Origin: Undaria pinnatifida
Lineage: Eukaryota; Sar; Phaeophyceae; Laminariales; Alariaceae
DNA length: 64,000 bases
Assembly (NCBI GenBank): GCA_012845835.1
Contig: JABAKD010000011.1
Coordinates: 7,750,381 to 7,814,380 of the forward strand
Direction of reading: 5' to 3'
Shown here: piece after piece, positions 1 to 11,631 of the stretch
Numbering within the stretch: position 1 is the first letter of the stretch
Layout of the letters: every line of letters starts with the position of its first letter
Notes under the pieces: generated by a model
The model's database searches: none
What the model was told of the DNA's origin: nothing
What the model saw: the letters and a program-made list of their open reading frames with translations, nothing else
Program-made: the position numbers and the translations under genes

Positions 1-175
1 ATTCCCGCGCAGTTGTGGTTGGTCTGTGGCATTGCGCGGCCGAGTTACCTCGAGACAGCCCCTGCGGTCGTAGAGGGACGTTCCCTCCTCCGGGCATGGC
101 GAATATGTCAGGAAACAGCGGTATATGCCAGTGTACGGACGACCGTCTAGACATGCGTCAGCTATTTTCTAGAAA

Positions 176-320
176 TGTTTCAATTACGTCAGCTGTGGGT
201 GCGGTCGATTTAAGGGCCGATACTCATATTTGCATGCTGTGTGATGTTTACGTAGCCTACTGTTGTTCGTGGGGAAGCTTGTAACGTTTAGATGTAGTAT
301 GCTATTTTGGTGCGGAAACT
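176..320 (+). repeat. Dispersed repeat family C, copy 1
   Basis: This stretch shares a core with 56790-57020 and 59545-59735: a CGTCAGC(T/C)GT motif, then a GGGCCGATACTCAT-like block, then a TGC..GCTG(C)GTGAT block and a GATGTAGTAT block in the same order. Spacing is preserved but identity is low, so these are old copies. No coding capacity or terminal repeats are evident. The flanks (1-175 and 321-389) hold nothing I recognise. Confidence 0.45.
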
Positions 321-389
321 CCCAAGGGTGAGATTGACGGCGCCCATATGAAAAACGATCGCATTGCCGACATACTCACACATCCGTAT

Positions 390-684
390 ACCGGTCGCCC
401 CGGTGGCGTATCAGGTTATCCTCGAGCCTGGTATAGGTCAGTTTCTTGAGTTCGAGTCCCCCCGAGTGCATACTCGTATCAATTCGTGAGCGCTTTTTCG
501 TGTGCACAAATTGACTTGCAGAAAGCGTGAGAGCATGAGTTAGCAACACTCAATGAAAAATCCACGAGCGGTGGGATATTATTGAACCCTATGCGCGATA
601 AAAAGTGAAGGCAAGAACCGGGGGGGGGAAAGGGACGACACCTGTGACCACGGCTCGTCTAGAAGCTGGAAAGTAGAAGTGTGA
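390..684 (+). mobile_element. tRNA-derived SINE, copy 1
   Basis: The head contains an RNA polymerase III A-box-like TGGCGTATCAGG (404-415) and a B-box-like AGTTCGAGTCC (449-459), about 45 bp apart as in a tRNA gene. A ~220-bp tRNA-unrelated body follows and ends in a CAA-rich tail. The same body recurs at 4008-4300 and, more diverged, at 62294-62596. Internal promoter boxes, fixed length and a simple 3' tail are the hallmarks of SINEs. No partner LINE is seen in the window. Confidence 0.75.
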
Positions 685-689
685 AACAA

Positions 690-723
<34 letters not shown>

Positions 724-771
724 ACTACAATCACAACTACAACTACAACTACAACTACTACTAATACTACT
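685..771 (+). repeat. AAC/ACT-rich simple-repeat tail
   Basis: Degenerate AAC triplets pass into ACT/CTA triplets directly at the 3' end of the SINE. It is either the SINE tail after expansion or a microsatellite into which the SINE inserted. Confidence 0.7.
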
Positions 772-1352
772 ACGAAAAACGTGGAAGTGTGGTGAGCTTA
801 AGCTTTATGTTTCCCCATCCACCGGAGGATAAAAATATAGAAAAAGAAAGATCGCCTTGCGCCTTTGACGCGTGATGTGAGACGCGCTAAATATGGCATG
901 CAGTACACTCTCTCCTAACTCGGCTTTTGCGCGCCCTCATTTCTCTTTCTGCTTTGTACTTCATTCATACCGGTACAGCAGTAGTCTAAAAGTGGCTCAT
1001 TTATCATATTATATGACGGGGCGGTTGCTTCAGGGGGTTATTTGGCCCCGGGGCCATCCCTTCACACTTCCGCTTGTATTTTTTCGTTCATGTTTTAGTT
1101 TCTCCGTCCGTGTTTTCGAACTTTTGTCTCCGTTTTTTCGCTCCATGGTTCTATTTCTCCATCTGTTGTTTTTCTTCTCTGTTTTTAGTTCGTGTTTTTG
1201 TTTCCACGTCCTATGTTCAAAGCCAAACAAAATAATCTCTGTTTTTCGCTCATGTCTTTTGTTTCTCCACCCTTGTTCTTTTTGTTTTGTTGTTTCTCTG
1301 TTTTTTTTTTCTTCTCAACCGCTACATTTCTTTTTTCTTTTTTGTGACGTAG

Positions 1353-2148
1353 GCGACGGAAGTGATCGCCAAGATTCGCGACTGGGAAAAGGCGGCACGG
1401 GTGGGCGAACACTTCGCGGTGGAAGTGTCGGGCGCCGTGACGGGTCGAGCCGAGTTGATGCGCGACGCGGTGGAACTCCTGATGGCGGGGATCGAGAGGC
1501 AACGCGGACGCCTGGAGACCCTCGCGACGGTGAGAAAGCGGTAGAAAACAAATGTCAGACGGATTGGACAGATCTCCCCCATAGTGTGTGCGTGCGCTAT
1601 TGTTGTTGCTGTTTGTTCTCCCATGGATTAGGCGCCATATTCTGGGCCGTGGTCACAAGACAGGCTCCAACAAAAATGTATGGGGCATAGAGTGATCGAC
1701 CACCGTCGGCGCTCTTTCTTTATGTGCGAGAGTTTTACGATATATATCTGGGGTTGCTGGTAATGAGATACTTACGTGCTTACAAGGATCGAAAACCGTG
1801 ATCGCAGCCCACGGTAAGCAGTACGCAGTGCTACGATAAATAGATATGTCGAAGGTGAGCAGCTTGCGAAGTTGAGTATCGACCATTCAACCGGATGAAC
1901 TCACATCTGACGCATTTGAAATATTTAATGAAAGTATCCTGGCACATATCACCCGCCTTTCTTCATGTTCTGCCCGTCCCCTCGCCCCCGCTGTGTCCCC
2001 TGCCCCCCCCCTCCCACCCCCCTGTGTGTTCCCTGTCCCCTCCCCCGTTGTGTCCCTTGTCTCCTCCCCCGCTCTCCCGCTGTGGCGCTTGCAGTTTCGC
2101 ATGCTCGGAGAGCCGGCGACGGAGGGCGAGAGGGGCCCATCGGCGTAG
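1353..2148 (+). CDS. Last two exons of an unidentified plus-strand gene (5' part outside or unseen)
   Basis: Exon 1353-1529 follows a long T-rich tract and an AG acceptor, is GC-rich, encodes 59 helix-prone residues rich in Ala, Glu and Arg (for example RDWEKAARVGEHF) and ends at a GTGAGA donor. A second pyrimidine-rich tract and GCAG acceptor lead to exon 2095-2148, which continues in the same phase (phase 0) for 17 residues and ends at TAG. Both acceptors and the donor fit GT-AG introns. No domain is recognisable in the 76 visible residues. Upstream exons are not seen between 1 and 1352 and probably lie left of the window. The upstream intron part contains the SINE at 390. Confidence 0.6.
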
Positions 2149-3599
2149 TGTTTTTTACCGAACCAGCGCGGCGCGGGCGAAGCAAGTCCGCTCGGGATGG
2201 AACGGCAGTGTTTTCTTTCGTACGGTCGTTCAGGCGTTCAGATAGGCGGATTGGTTGGTTGGGTCACAGGTGCTGGCTCTAATAAGTGGGTCTTGCGTCA
2301 GTCTACAGCCACGTGGTCGTTGTTGCAAGCTGGCTATCTCGGCGCAAGACAGGGTGTTCGCTCGTTCGCTTGTTCGGGCGTACAGACAAACGGAATGGAT
2401 GGTTGGGTCCCTCGGCTGTGCTGGATACAGGTGCATTCACTGTCCAGTACTATCCAGGGGGGACATAGTAATCAGCACCAAATATGGTTTGTAACCATAG
2501 TGTAACCATAGGGGGGCGTATGCTTGTTGGGTCCCTTGTGGATTGAGTTTACCATGGTCATCCGTATCAGGTTGTTCTGGAGGTTGGGGTAGACTTTTTA
2601 CCTGGGTTTGCGTCGTTGCGTTAAATCCCGCTATTATTGCGGTCGCGTTTTTGGGGGCATTCTGCGCGGAATGAGTGCGGGAATTTCTCTACAGTTGTAG
2701 AGGCTTCACCGCCCAGCAATAGGGTGTTCATCTACCGAGGTACCACTTTTTTGCCTGGGACCATGACGTCGTTGTGTTGAGCGCTTGAGACAGTTGCTTG
2801 AACATGGGCTACAGCCGGTGGGTCGGGCCGTCGACGAACGCGCACTTGTCGGCTTGGGAGGCGCTGCGGCGTTCGGCCGACGATACGCGATCCTCTAAGA
2901 ATCATACCGCTCTCTGCTCTTTCCCTTGCGTCAGGGCGTGTTGTTTTCGTTTTACGAACAGTACAGGACACCTACTATCAACATAGACTAATAGTAAGAA
3001 TAAACACAAATACTATCTATCCCTAGGTGTGGATACCATCCCCTTCACCTAGATAGTACAGCCTTATTACGCATGAGTTCAAGCCCACCTTTCTTATTTG
3101 GGAGACGGTACATTCTACGCTTAACTTCAGTGTAACGGCACCCGAATTTCTTATTTCCATGTGAATCTCAGCCTGTCTTCCGTATCACCCTGTGTCTTAT
3201 TGCTGTTGATGCCCCTGTACTGTACTGTAGTTTGACTCCGCACATAACGAGATTAGGGGAAGTTCGTTCTTTTACGTACTTGGATGCAAGTTTGAACTCG
3301 TTGCTATGTGTATAGTAGACGCTTTCTGGTTGTGTGTTCTACGGTGTTGGACCTGGTATTTTCTCTTCTTATGTTGCAGTACAGGATTCATGGTACAGGT
3401 GTAGCTGGGTGCCTGGTTATTTTGTCGCACCCCGCGCCCAGCAGAGCTCGTAATTCAGTTGTGTTGTGCTCGAAGCTAATGTAGTTCGGTTGCTTTATGT
3501 TTACGAGTTCACCCCTGAAAAGGGTAGCTTACGATCGGGGAGTTGATTTCACGATTGTTGCTTCATTTTGTTAGAATGCACGAAAATCCTCTTGTTGAG
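2149..3599. other. 3' flank and spacer, no gene supported
   Basis: Downstream of the TAG at 2146-2148. A short GC-rich open frame at 2798-2986 was considered and not accepted. No terminal repeats, tRNA or conserved motif is seen. Confidence 0.5.
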
Positions 3600-4000
3600 T
3601 TTCTTTCCACAGTCTTGATAAGAAATACCCTTAAGGGTATCTGGTATATTTCTCTGGGATACCCGTGTACGAATCATGATTCTCTTCGCCGTACCCGAGT
3701 AAGATATCCGGGTATTTCTAGAGTACATCGTATACTCTCTACTAGGTGTGTTTAGTACGGTGTATACCCTGGGGTACCCGGGTACCAAACGTTAGTTTTG
3801 GTCATACCCGAACAGATTCCCGGGTACTTCTATTAATAGAGTACATACCCTACTAGTAGGGGTTGGTATGAGGTACCCGGGTACTAGGCATTATTTTCTT
3901 GGTCATACCCGAGTAGAAACCCGGGTACATAAAGAGTATGTATCTAGCCAGACACACCATTGCTTTTTGATGCGGTCTGAAAATACCCAGGTACATGTAC
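3600..4000 (+). repeat. Decayed tandem repeat built on TACCCGGGTA-like units
   Basis: Blocks such as GGTACCCGGGTACTA, GGTCATACCCGAGTAGA and AGTACATACCCTACTA recur every ~120 bp here and continue at 4325-4447 and 5711-5900. Units are strongly diverged. The pieces were one array later split by the SINE at 4008 and the insertion at 4448. The TACCCGGGTA core is palindromic. Confidence 0.6.
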
Positions 4001-4007
4001 AGTTTAG

Positions 4008-4324
4008 AGCCGGTCGCCCCGGTGGCGTATCAGGTTACCTTCGAGCCTGGTATAGGGCAGTTTCGTGAGTTCGAGCCCCGCCGAGTGCATACTCGTGTAG
4101 ATTCGTTTGGACTTTTTTTTGTGCACAAATTGACTTGCGGAAAGCGCGAGAGCGTGAGTTAGCAACACTCGATGAAAAATCGACAAGCAATGGGATTGCT
4201 GAACCCCATGCGCGATAAAAATTGAAGGCAAGAACCGGGGGGGAAAAGGGACGACACCTGTGACCACGGCTTGTCCAGAAGCTGGAAAGTAAAAGTGTGC
4301 GAAAAAAAAGAAAAAAAAAAAAAA
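4008..4324 (+). mobile_element. tRNA-derived SINE, copy 2, with poly-A tail
   Basis: Nearly the full length of copy 1 is matched in the same orientation, including the A-box-like TGGCGTATCAGG and the B-box-like AGTTCGAGCCC. It ends in an A-rich tail (about 4302-4324), whereas copy 1 ends in CAA triplets. It interrupts the TACCCGGGTA-type array: similar array sequence resumes immediately to its right. Confidence 0.75.
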
Positions 4325-4447
4325 TAGTATATACATACCTGTCCTGTCATCAACAGTGGGGATTGTACTCTGGGGTACTTGGGTACTAAACGTGATTCTC
4401 TTGGTTATACCCGAGTAGATAACCGGCTGCATAAAAAGTACATACCC
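4325..4447 (+). repeat. TACCCGGGTA-type array, middle piece
   Basis: Matches the array at 5760-5860 in order and spacing. It ends with the 41-bp sequence (4407-4447) that is repeated exactly at 5670-5710. Confidence 0.55.
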
Positions 4448-5669
4448 CCGAAGTATGCCTGTTGCCGGCCGGTATGACCGACAAAAACAAATTGGTGCTG
4501 TATCATCCTCTGTATGTTAAGTAAGTACTAAAATAACAAAATAATAACAGGGCAGTAGGGCAGTGCAGTGGTACGTACGGTAGTAACGGCATCCTCCTCT
4601 GTATGTTAAGTACCACAAAAACAAAAAAATAACACGGCAGCAGTACGGCAGTGCAGCAGTACGTACGGTAGTAAAGGACAGAGGAGTGTAGCAGTGGGGA
4701 CGGTGGTACTTTCAAGCACCAGTGGGAGGCCAGTAAATAATTGTAGAAAAAAAAAAGGTTCATCTCCCACAGGATGAACAAAGACTCCCACGTACGGAAC
4801 GGCCCACCCACCCACCACGGACGACGCAGTGCACCCTACACCCACCCACCGACCAAACCTTTACTACAATACATACAGCAGAACAGCAATGCAGCAGTAC
4901 GTACAGCAGTACACCTGGTACGCGGGGCGCAGTTAGTTGGTTGGTTCTTGAGGACCTTGTGTGAAACAGGAAACAGACGGGGGGAGTTTCATTTTTTGAC
5001 GATACTCGGCCATCTCGGGTAGCGGGCGAGTCGCCGTTCACCACCCACCCACCACCCACCATGCAATCTACCCAGCACAGCAGTACAGCAATGCAGCAAT
5101 ACGCAGACCAATACACCTGACAGGCGAGCAGCAGCCGATTCGTTAGTTACAATGCTCTCGGGCTGGGCGGGATTCGCCATTGTTAGGCCAAGCGAAAAAC
5201 GCTCGCATTGTCGATTCTGCGCACGGCAAGCGGCGACGGCTGGACGCAGCTGTGATTGGTCCTGGTGTTGTTGTGATGCTTTCTGTCGAAGCAGGCGCGC
5301 TTGTGGTCTCGTGTCCATGGCTCTGTCCATGGTTCAAGTGGCCAAAAAGCAATTCGAAAGTTTAATATAGTTGGAGTTCGAAAAAAAAAATAGCGGGCAG
5401 CAACGAAGAAACAGCGGGGGGGGGCAAGCAAGCCGTCCCCGGGAGGGCGATTTCCACGCTTTCCCCTCGCCGAGGTTGGGCACCGACGTCCGTTCTTTTG
5501 CCGGCACGTGGTAGTGCTGCTGTGCGGATGGGACTTGGCGGCACCGCGAGGCCGCCGGAGGCGGAGTGGAGCTCGGGAGTCGCCGCCTTCTGGGGGGGGG
5601 GTTATAACCAAGATATTTTCAAAGATCCGAAAAAACGTCACGACCACGTTAGCGTATTATATAATAAGG
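4448..5669. mobile_element. 1.2 kb insertion flanked by identical 41-bp direct repeats
   Basis: 4407-4447 and 5670-5710 are identical over 41 bp and the tandem array reads on across them, so 4448-5669 looks inserted. Inside are degenerate internal duplications: a TGTATGTTAAGTA block at about 4510 and 4602, repeated CAGCAGTACGTACGG-type blocks, and ACCCACCCACCAC blocks at about 4805 and 5045. No transposase, LTR or clean inverted termini were found. The mechanism is unknown; unequal recombination within the array is an alternative to transposition. Confidence 0.4.
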
Positions 5670-5900
5670 ATACCCGAGTAGATAACCGGCTGCATAAAAA
5701 GTACATACCCTACTAAACACACCCTTCAAGCTTCTTCCTGGCGGTGTCTGAAAAACCCGGGTACATCTAGAGTATATACCTACCCTATTAATAGTAGGGA
5801 TTAAACTCTGGGGTACCCTGGTACTAAACGTGATTCTCTTGGTCATGCACAAGTAGGTACCCGGGTACATAAATAGCACATAACCTACCAAACGCACTCT
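5670..5900 (+). repeat. TACCCGGGTA-type array, right piece
   Basis: Starts with the second copy of the 41-bp direct repeat and contains ACCCGGGTACAT, GGGGTACCCTGGTACTA and GTAGGTACCCGGGTACAT blocks like those at 3600-4000. Confidence 0.55.
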
Positions 5901-6399
5901 TGAAGTTTCATCTTGATGTCGTCTGAATGTTTATCTTGTTTGGTAGCAACTAGCTGGTACCTGACAGTCAGGGGGGGGCGGGGGCGGGGGCGGGGGGCGT
6001 TGTGTGGCGCTTGCCATCGGGCGAGAGTCATTCGATCAATGTACGTCTAAAATAACTGACGAACTTCACGGCATTGGGTACACGTTGGAGTAACCCGCCG
6101 CTGCTGTGCTGGGAGACGATGTTACGTGTGCAGCATGCAGTACAAAGCTGTGGCGCGAGCGAACGGGTGACGGCGCGCAATTGACGGCGGCGTTTATTGT
6201 CTTGCTGTACACCACCGTGCAACGTTAAAAACAGGACAACTGCAGGAAAACGGCCCAAATTGTAATGACATTTTGCGCTGCAGCGCAATACCTAGTACGT
6301 TTTACAGGGAATTGCCCTGCAAGGAAGGAGTCGTGAAACATGCTCGCGGACTGACGCTCGTACTGCAGATGGTTTGTCCCGACAATAGGGATGACACCA
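5901..6399. other. Spacer with G-rich tract
   Basis: A tract of GGGGGCGGGGGC type at about 5971-5998 could form a G-quadruplex. Otherwise no gene or repeat structure is seen. Confidence 0.4.
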
Positions 6400-6666
6400 G
6401 ACGCGTGCTACGATAATAAGAGGTGCACCATTTTTTTCTAATTCTACCCCTCGATTTGGGAGCTTAAGACCTCTCCCAAAAACAGATTTGGAGAAAAATT
6501 AAGCTGCTACCGGATGAAAAACACCATGGCCTAGGTGGGGCACACGACGAAAATCAGGAGAAAGAAAAAAAAATGGCCGATTTTTCCCGATGATTTTTGG
6601 TTAAGGAGCCGTGTAATTCAGAAAACATTTGAGACGAAATGTGCTTCCCCTGTCGTAGCACGCGTC
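6400..6666 (-). mobile_element. MITE family A, copy at 6400
   Basis: Begins with GACGCGTGCTACGATA and ends with its complement TCGTAGCACGCGTC, giving terminal inverted repeats on a 267-bp non-coding body. The body matches the copies at 21651, 29941, 30700, 47674 and 59076 (for example the block CTCGATTTGGGAGCTTAAGA). The size and structure fit a miniature inverted-repeat transposable element. Confidence 0.75.
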
Positions 6667-7777
6667 CGTTTCTGATTGTAACTCCACCTTGAAAGCAAAA
6701 GTCGTGCGACATGTTTTTTTTTTAATATCAACTCTTCTTCTGTCTTGCACTTCGGCCCAGCCCCAACCCGACTCCGGCGCTAACCATGTCCTCAATCCTG
6801 TGTGGGGATTGAGATCGGCCGCAGGGATGATCGCGCGGCTCCCCAGCGTTTCTTTAGGCTCCCCCGCGTTTCTTTACTGCATGCAGTAAGCTGCAAAAAT
6901 GATCCCACGCTAATCCTAACCCTTTTGTAGCGCCGCCAAATCCCCCCCTATACTAACTTCGAGTAAATCTGTAAAAAGAGAAGGTTTCCAGTCAGTTGTA
7001 AAAGCGTTTTCCCCAAAAAACGTTGTGCTATACTGACGGGGTTATTAAGAAGAAAACGTCCGGCTGAGATAAATAGGCGGTCGGTGAGCGCCAGCAATTA
7101 TCAATTTTTGGCACATTAGTCTATACGTTTTGCCAGGTATATATACCCAGGTCCCAAAAGAGGAAAAGCTTCACAGTTATGTTGAATGAATACGCTCGTT
7201 CGCGACATAGATCTGCACGTTATAGACTAATAGATAGACCAACAAATAGATGCATGTTCATGGAGCAGAATGCCGCGAACGAGCGAGGGCGACCTCACGC
7301 CTCTCGCGCTGAATATATCGTTTAGCCTCGAAGACGGTGCCGCATACTATCAACGGTATGCAGTGATGGGAGGGTACGGAGAGGTTACCGTTACGAAATG
7401 ACGGTGGGCAAACGGGGGGAGATGTGCCTGGGGCCGAGCCGCAGCATCTTTTCGACGCATCGCGCATGAGTGTCAAAAGCAAGGAGAGATTTTTTTTTTT
7501 TTTTTTATGATGTTGCCATGTGGGAGAAGCGCGCGTTGGGTTCGCTTTTGTACTTCTACTAGTTAGTGCTCGCACGAGTATTCGTACCGGTCGCGCGCAG
7601 GAAAGGAGCGTTTGTGCGCGGGTAGAAGTGCGCGGCGGGTATCAAAAGCAAGAAGGATTTTTATTTCTTGAGCCCATAGTCTATGCATATTGCGGGGGGG
7701 GGGGGGGTTCTGCACTACTACTACTATTAATACTAATACAGCAGCAGCACAGCACGTACTATATGGAGTTAATCTGA
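6667..7777. other. Spacer, no gene supported
   Basis: Only short random-looking frames are seen. There are homopolymer runs (T at ~7490-7506, G at ~7694-7707) and a short ACT-rich stretch before the CAA array. Confidence 0.4.
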
Positions 7778-7974
<197 letters not shown>

Positions 7975-8228
7975 TGTTTAGTTCCGACCGCGCCGGTTAG
8001 CGTCGACTCACCCCGCTGGGCTGCCGAATGGCTTCTCTTTTAAGTTCGTGTATTATCGGCTGTCACACACCCGCGAGGGAAAGTTAACAGGAGGAACAGG
8101 AAAAGGAGTGAGAGCCTCGCGGCTCGTCACAGCACACACAGATCCAAGGACATGAACGAATAGCCCAAGAAACCATACTCCGAACCGACACGTAACTGTC
8201 ACTGCTTTGCGGCGAGTCTACTCAAACA
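7975..8228 (-). repeat. Copia 3' LTR
   Basis: Identical to 15240-15493 except at position 3 from the left end (T against A) and one C/T difference about 85 bp in. On the minus strand it begins TGTTTGAG and ends in CA. The purine-rich GAGCCGGGAGGG (complement of 8229-8240) lies directly before it and fits a polypurine tract. Confidence 0.9.
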
Positions 8229-8582
8229 CCCTCCCGGCTCGACACAATACCGTGACAAACCTATCATAAACATGTCTTGACGTATGTCTATTGCAAAGCA
8301 ATGTACAAGGGGAAACCCGCCCCACGGATCAAAACCCCTTGCAAAAATACCAAAAATAAAAACCATTGTGCCAATCAAACATGACCACAATAGCCGCGCC
8401 TCCAAGATGAGAATTAAGGCGAAGACAAGAATACCAGAGATCGCCTACTCCTGCCATAGGCACGCCAAGGCCGCGACAGTAAATGCGAGATGGCATTGTC
8501 TCTCTCCGCATCACTTATTCATAATAATCACCCGGCGCTAAACCAAAAAAAATGAACAAATTACTTCTGACCCAGAACAGAA

Positions 8583-10197
8583 TCAAATGTAAGAGTTCAT
8601 CAGGTAGTCCCTGTGCTCCCTGAAGATAGGGCCTACGAGCGCCTTCGTGAAAAGATCTGCCCGTTGTTCCGCTGTCGGAACATGTTCAACCGTGATCGTA
8701 CCAGACGATACCAGCTCGCGAACGAAATGAAACCTCACATCAAGGTGATTGGTTCTTGCAGAGCTGAATGGGTTGATCGCAAGGTTGATTGCCCCTTCGT
8801 TGTCTACATATACCATAATTGTCTTCTCTACAAGCGATGATGCTACGAACGAAGCTACCGATTTCGCGAATAGACCCTCCTTCACTCCATCACCGAGCGC
8901 ACGGTACTCTGCCTCGGCGGTCGAAAGCGACGTGGTCTTGTGAGTCGAACTGAATCCGGTAATCATGGAGTAACCTAGGCATACAGCTACCCCCGATACG
9001 GAACGCCTGTCGTCATCCTTCTCGGCAAAGTTCGAATCCGTGTACACCGACAATTCAAAGTCAGACTCAGGTTCCCTTTCGAACGTGAGGCTCAGGTCCT
9101 TGGTACCGAGCAAGTATCGAATAATCTGTAGCACCGCTGTCCAGTGCCTCTCGGTAGGCTTGTTCGCGTGGCGAGCTACAACACGCGTCGCATTCGCGAC
9201 CTCCATTCTTGACCAGACGACCAGCCATAGCAATGATCCGATGGCCTCCTTGTAAGGCCAATTGCCACTTGGTTCCCCTTCCTTCCTCGGTCCTAGGTCA
9301 GCACCGGCAGTGGCGGGGTATCGGGCAGTCGTTGTCACATCAAAACGTCTAGCCAATGTTTCGATGAATGTCCGCTGGTTGATTTTAGTTATCCCATCTT
9401 TTACGTCTTGGATAACCGCACACCCCGTGAAGAAGGTTAGTTCTCTCAGGTCAACCGTCGTGAAGTCCTCGTTGAGCGTTACAAGCAGCTTGTCAACCTC
9501 ATCCCTAGGACCGGCTACAGCCATGTCGTCCACATGGACTGCCAGAACCAGTATTACCTCACCCTTCACAATCTTCCGAAAAACGCAAGGGTCGGCTTTG
9601 CACTGTTCCATGCCGTGTTTCACTAGTTTCGTAACCAGCAAATTGTTCCACAAGGCACCGCTCTGTTTTAGGCCGTACAACGCCTTCTTGAGCTCTACGT
9701 ATTTGCCAGACAGGTCACCGCAACCCCCAGGGAGCTTCATAATGACCTTATAGTCTAGCGGTGCTTGGGTAAACGCCTGTTTGACATCGAAATGAGACGT
9801 TGTGTACCCCTTGTGGTTCCCCCACACGAGCACAATCTTGACACTAGTAGTGGCGGGTGTAGGTGCGTATGTCTGGAGGTAGTTCACGCCTTCCCGTTGC
9901 ATAAACCCTTTTGCTACCAGCCTCGCTTTGGGTGTAGTAATGTATCCGTCTTCGTCGGACTTCAGTGATAACACCCACCTACCATCTACTGCTTTCTCCC
10001 TCTCCGGAAGGCCAGGTAAAACAGTAAATGTCCCATTCTTCACAATACCATCCATTTCCTTGTCCATAACCCAAAGGTACGCGTTTTTGTATTTAGATTT
10101 GTACAACGCCTTCTTGAGCTCTACGTATTTGCCAGACAGGTCACCGCAACCCCCAGGGAGCTTCATAATGACCTAATAGTCTAGCGGTGCTTGGGTA
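8583..10197 (-). pseudogene. Copia pol 3' part: reverse transcriptase and RNase H
   Basis: Open from 10166 down to the TGA at 8583-8585. In order it shows RT motifs (KARLVAKGFMQREG, FDVKQAFTQAPL, ALYGLKQSG and the catalytic VHVDDM, the Copia version of YxDD), then RNase H with YTDSNFA, STAEAEYRAL and VDNEGA. At the N-terminal edge a second copy of the ALYGLKQ-proximal segment (10109-10197) is fused directly to the RT start, and a TAG (about 10172-10174) replaces a lysine codon in that extra copy. RT therefore cannot be joined to the upstream pol frame here. It would act in the cytoplasmic particle to copy element RNA into DNA. Confidence 0.9.
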
Positions 10198-11631
10198 AAA
10201 CGAAGAGAAAACACAAGTGCGACCCGCAAGCGGAACCGGGATTTTATCTCGGGCCCGCAGACAACCATCCGAGGGGAACATGTCGTATCCTATCGAAAGC
10301 AACTAACCAAATTCACCTCACCCGTGATGTCACCTGGCATCATGTCCCGACCCCTGCCCCCTTGCCAGCCTATCAGCAGGCACCCCCTACACCCGTTGAA
10401 GGGAGGGGGCATGACGACGAGACCGCCGTCGGGGGCAGGGAGGGCACACCACTTCAAGGTGGTGGGGGGGATGATGACGCTTCGGACAGCGATGACGACC
10501 TCTCAGTGGAGTGGGAAGACGAGACACACGATGGCAAGGATGTCAACGTCGCCGCCGGCAGAGCACCGGAGACGACCGAGCCGACAGGAACTCCGTTCCA
10601 GGGGGCCACTCCCTCCGCGGCAGTGTCTCATGGAGGTTCGTTCGGGGACGATGGTGGTACCACCCCGAGCAGCAGCAACCAGCGCAGAAGCCGCAGTCGC
10701 AGAGGCGGCAGCGACAGCAGCAGCAGCAGCAACACCAACACCAACAACAGCAGCCGTGGCAGCGGACATGGCGACGGTGGCAGCGCCGACGGTGGCGGTG
10801 GAGGCACTGCCGGTGACTCCGCCGGTGACATCAATCTTGCCGGCTATGCACCGCTCCCCCCCGAACTGCCCAAAGGTGAAGCGGGACGGCTGCAGAGCTG
10901 GGGTAGGCACGGTGACCTGATCACATCGTCGAGACTGAGATCCGTGCGCAACCGCCTCCAAGAGGTACCCAAAGAACCGAATACTGGAGGCAATACGGCC
11001 CTGCTGGTCTACATGAAGGCGCTGGTGACGGACTTCATCAACGGCGAACTGGAGGCTGAAGAGATGCAAGAAGCAGAAGAGTTCATCAACGGCCACGCAT
11101 GCGATGATCTCCTGGACTCGCTGGCAACGAGTGCGACTGGTTTCGACGACCACGAGTCAGCATCTAACGTCTTCTCGCTAATGCACGACACCGCGATCGA
11201 CGAGCCCGAGATCGCCCTGGTCACCATGGAATCAGGGAAGTCCGAGTCTGAAATTGAAATGCCGTCTGGTCCTTTGTCAGAAGCTGAAGTACCTCCGATC
11301 TCCGTAGCTGGCGTGTACAAATCTAAATACAAAGACGCGTACCTCTGGGCTATGGACAAGGAAATGGATGGTATTGTGAAGAAAGGGACATTTACTGTTT
11401 TACCTGGCCTTCCGGAGAGGGAGAAAGCAGTAGATGGTAGGTGGGTGTTATCACTGAAGTCCGACGAAGACGGATACATTTACTACACCCAAAGCAAGGC
11501 TGGTAACAAAAGGGTTTATGCAACGGGAAGGCGTGAACTACCTCCAGACATACGCACCTACACCCGCCACTACTAGTGTCAAGATTGTGCTAGCGTGGGG
11601 GAACCACAAGGGGTACACAACGTCTCATTTT
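10198..11631 (+). pseudogene. Inverted Copia pol block (integrase tail, linker, RT start)
   Basis: This block reads in the plus direction, opposite to the rest of the element. It carries the integrase C-terminal part (KTKRKHKCDPQAEPGFYLG), the acidic Ser/Gly-rich linker and the RT beginning (SKYKDAYLWAMDKEMDG). Its left ~500 bp is an inverted copy of 11632-12136. Its right ~315 bp (11318-11631) is an inverted copy of about 9790-10108. The middle (10700-11317) exists only in this orientation, so this is duplication plus inversion rather than a simple flip. The frame breaks near 11485 by a small indel. Confidence 0.9.

Noticed and set aside
2798-2986. GC-rich 62-codon frame
   Set aside because: Composition is coding-like, but there is no acceptor, donor or recognisable motif, and the minus strand is open too.
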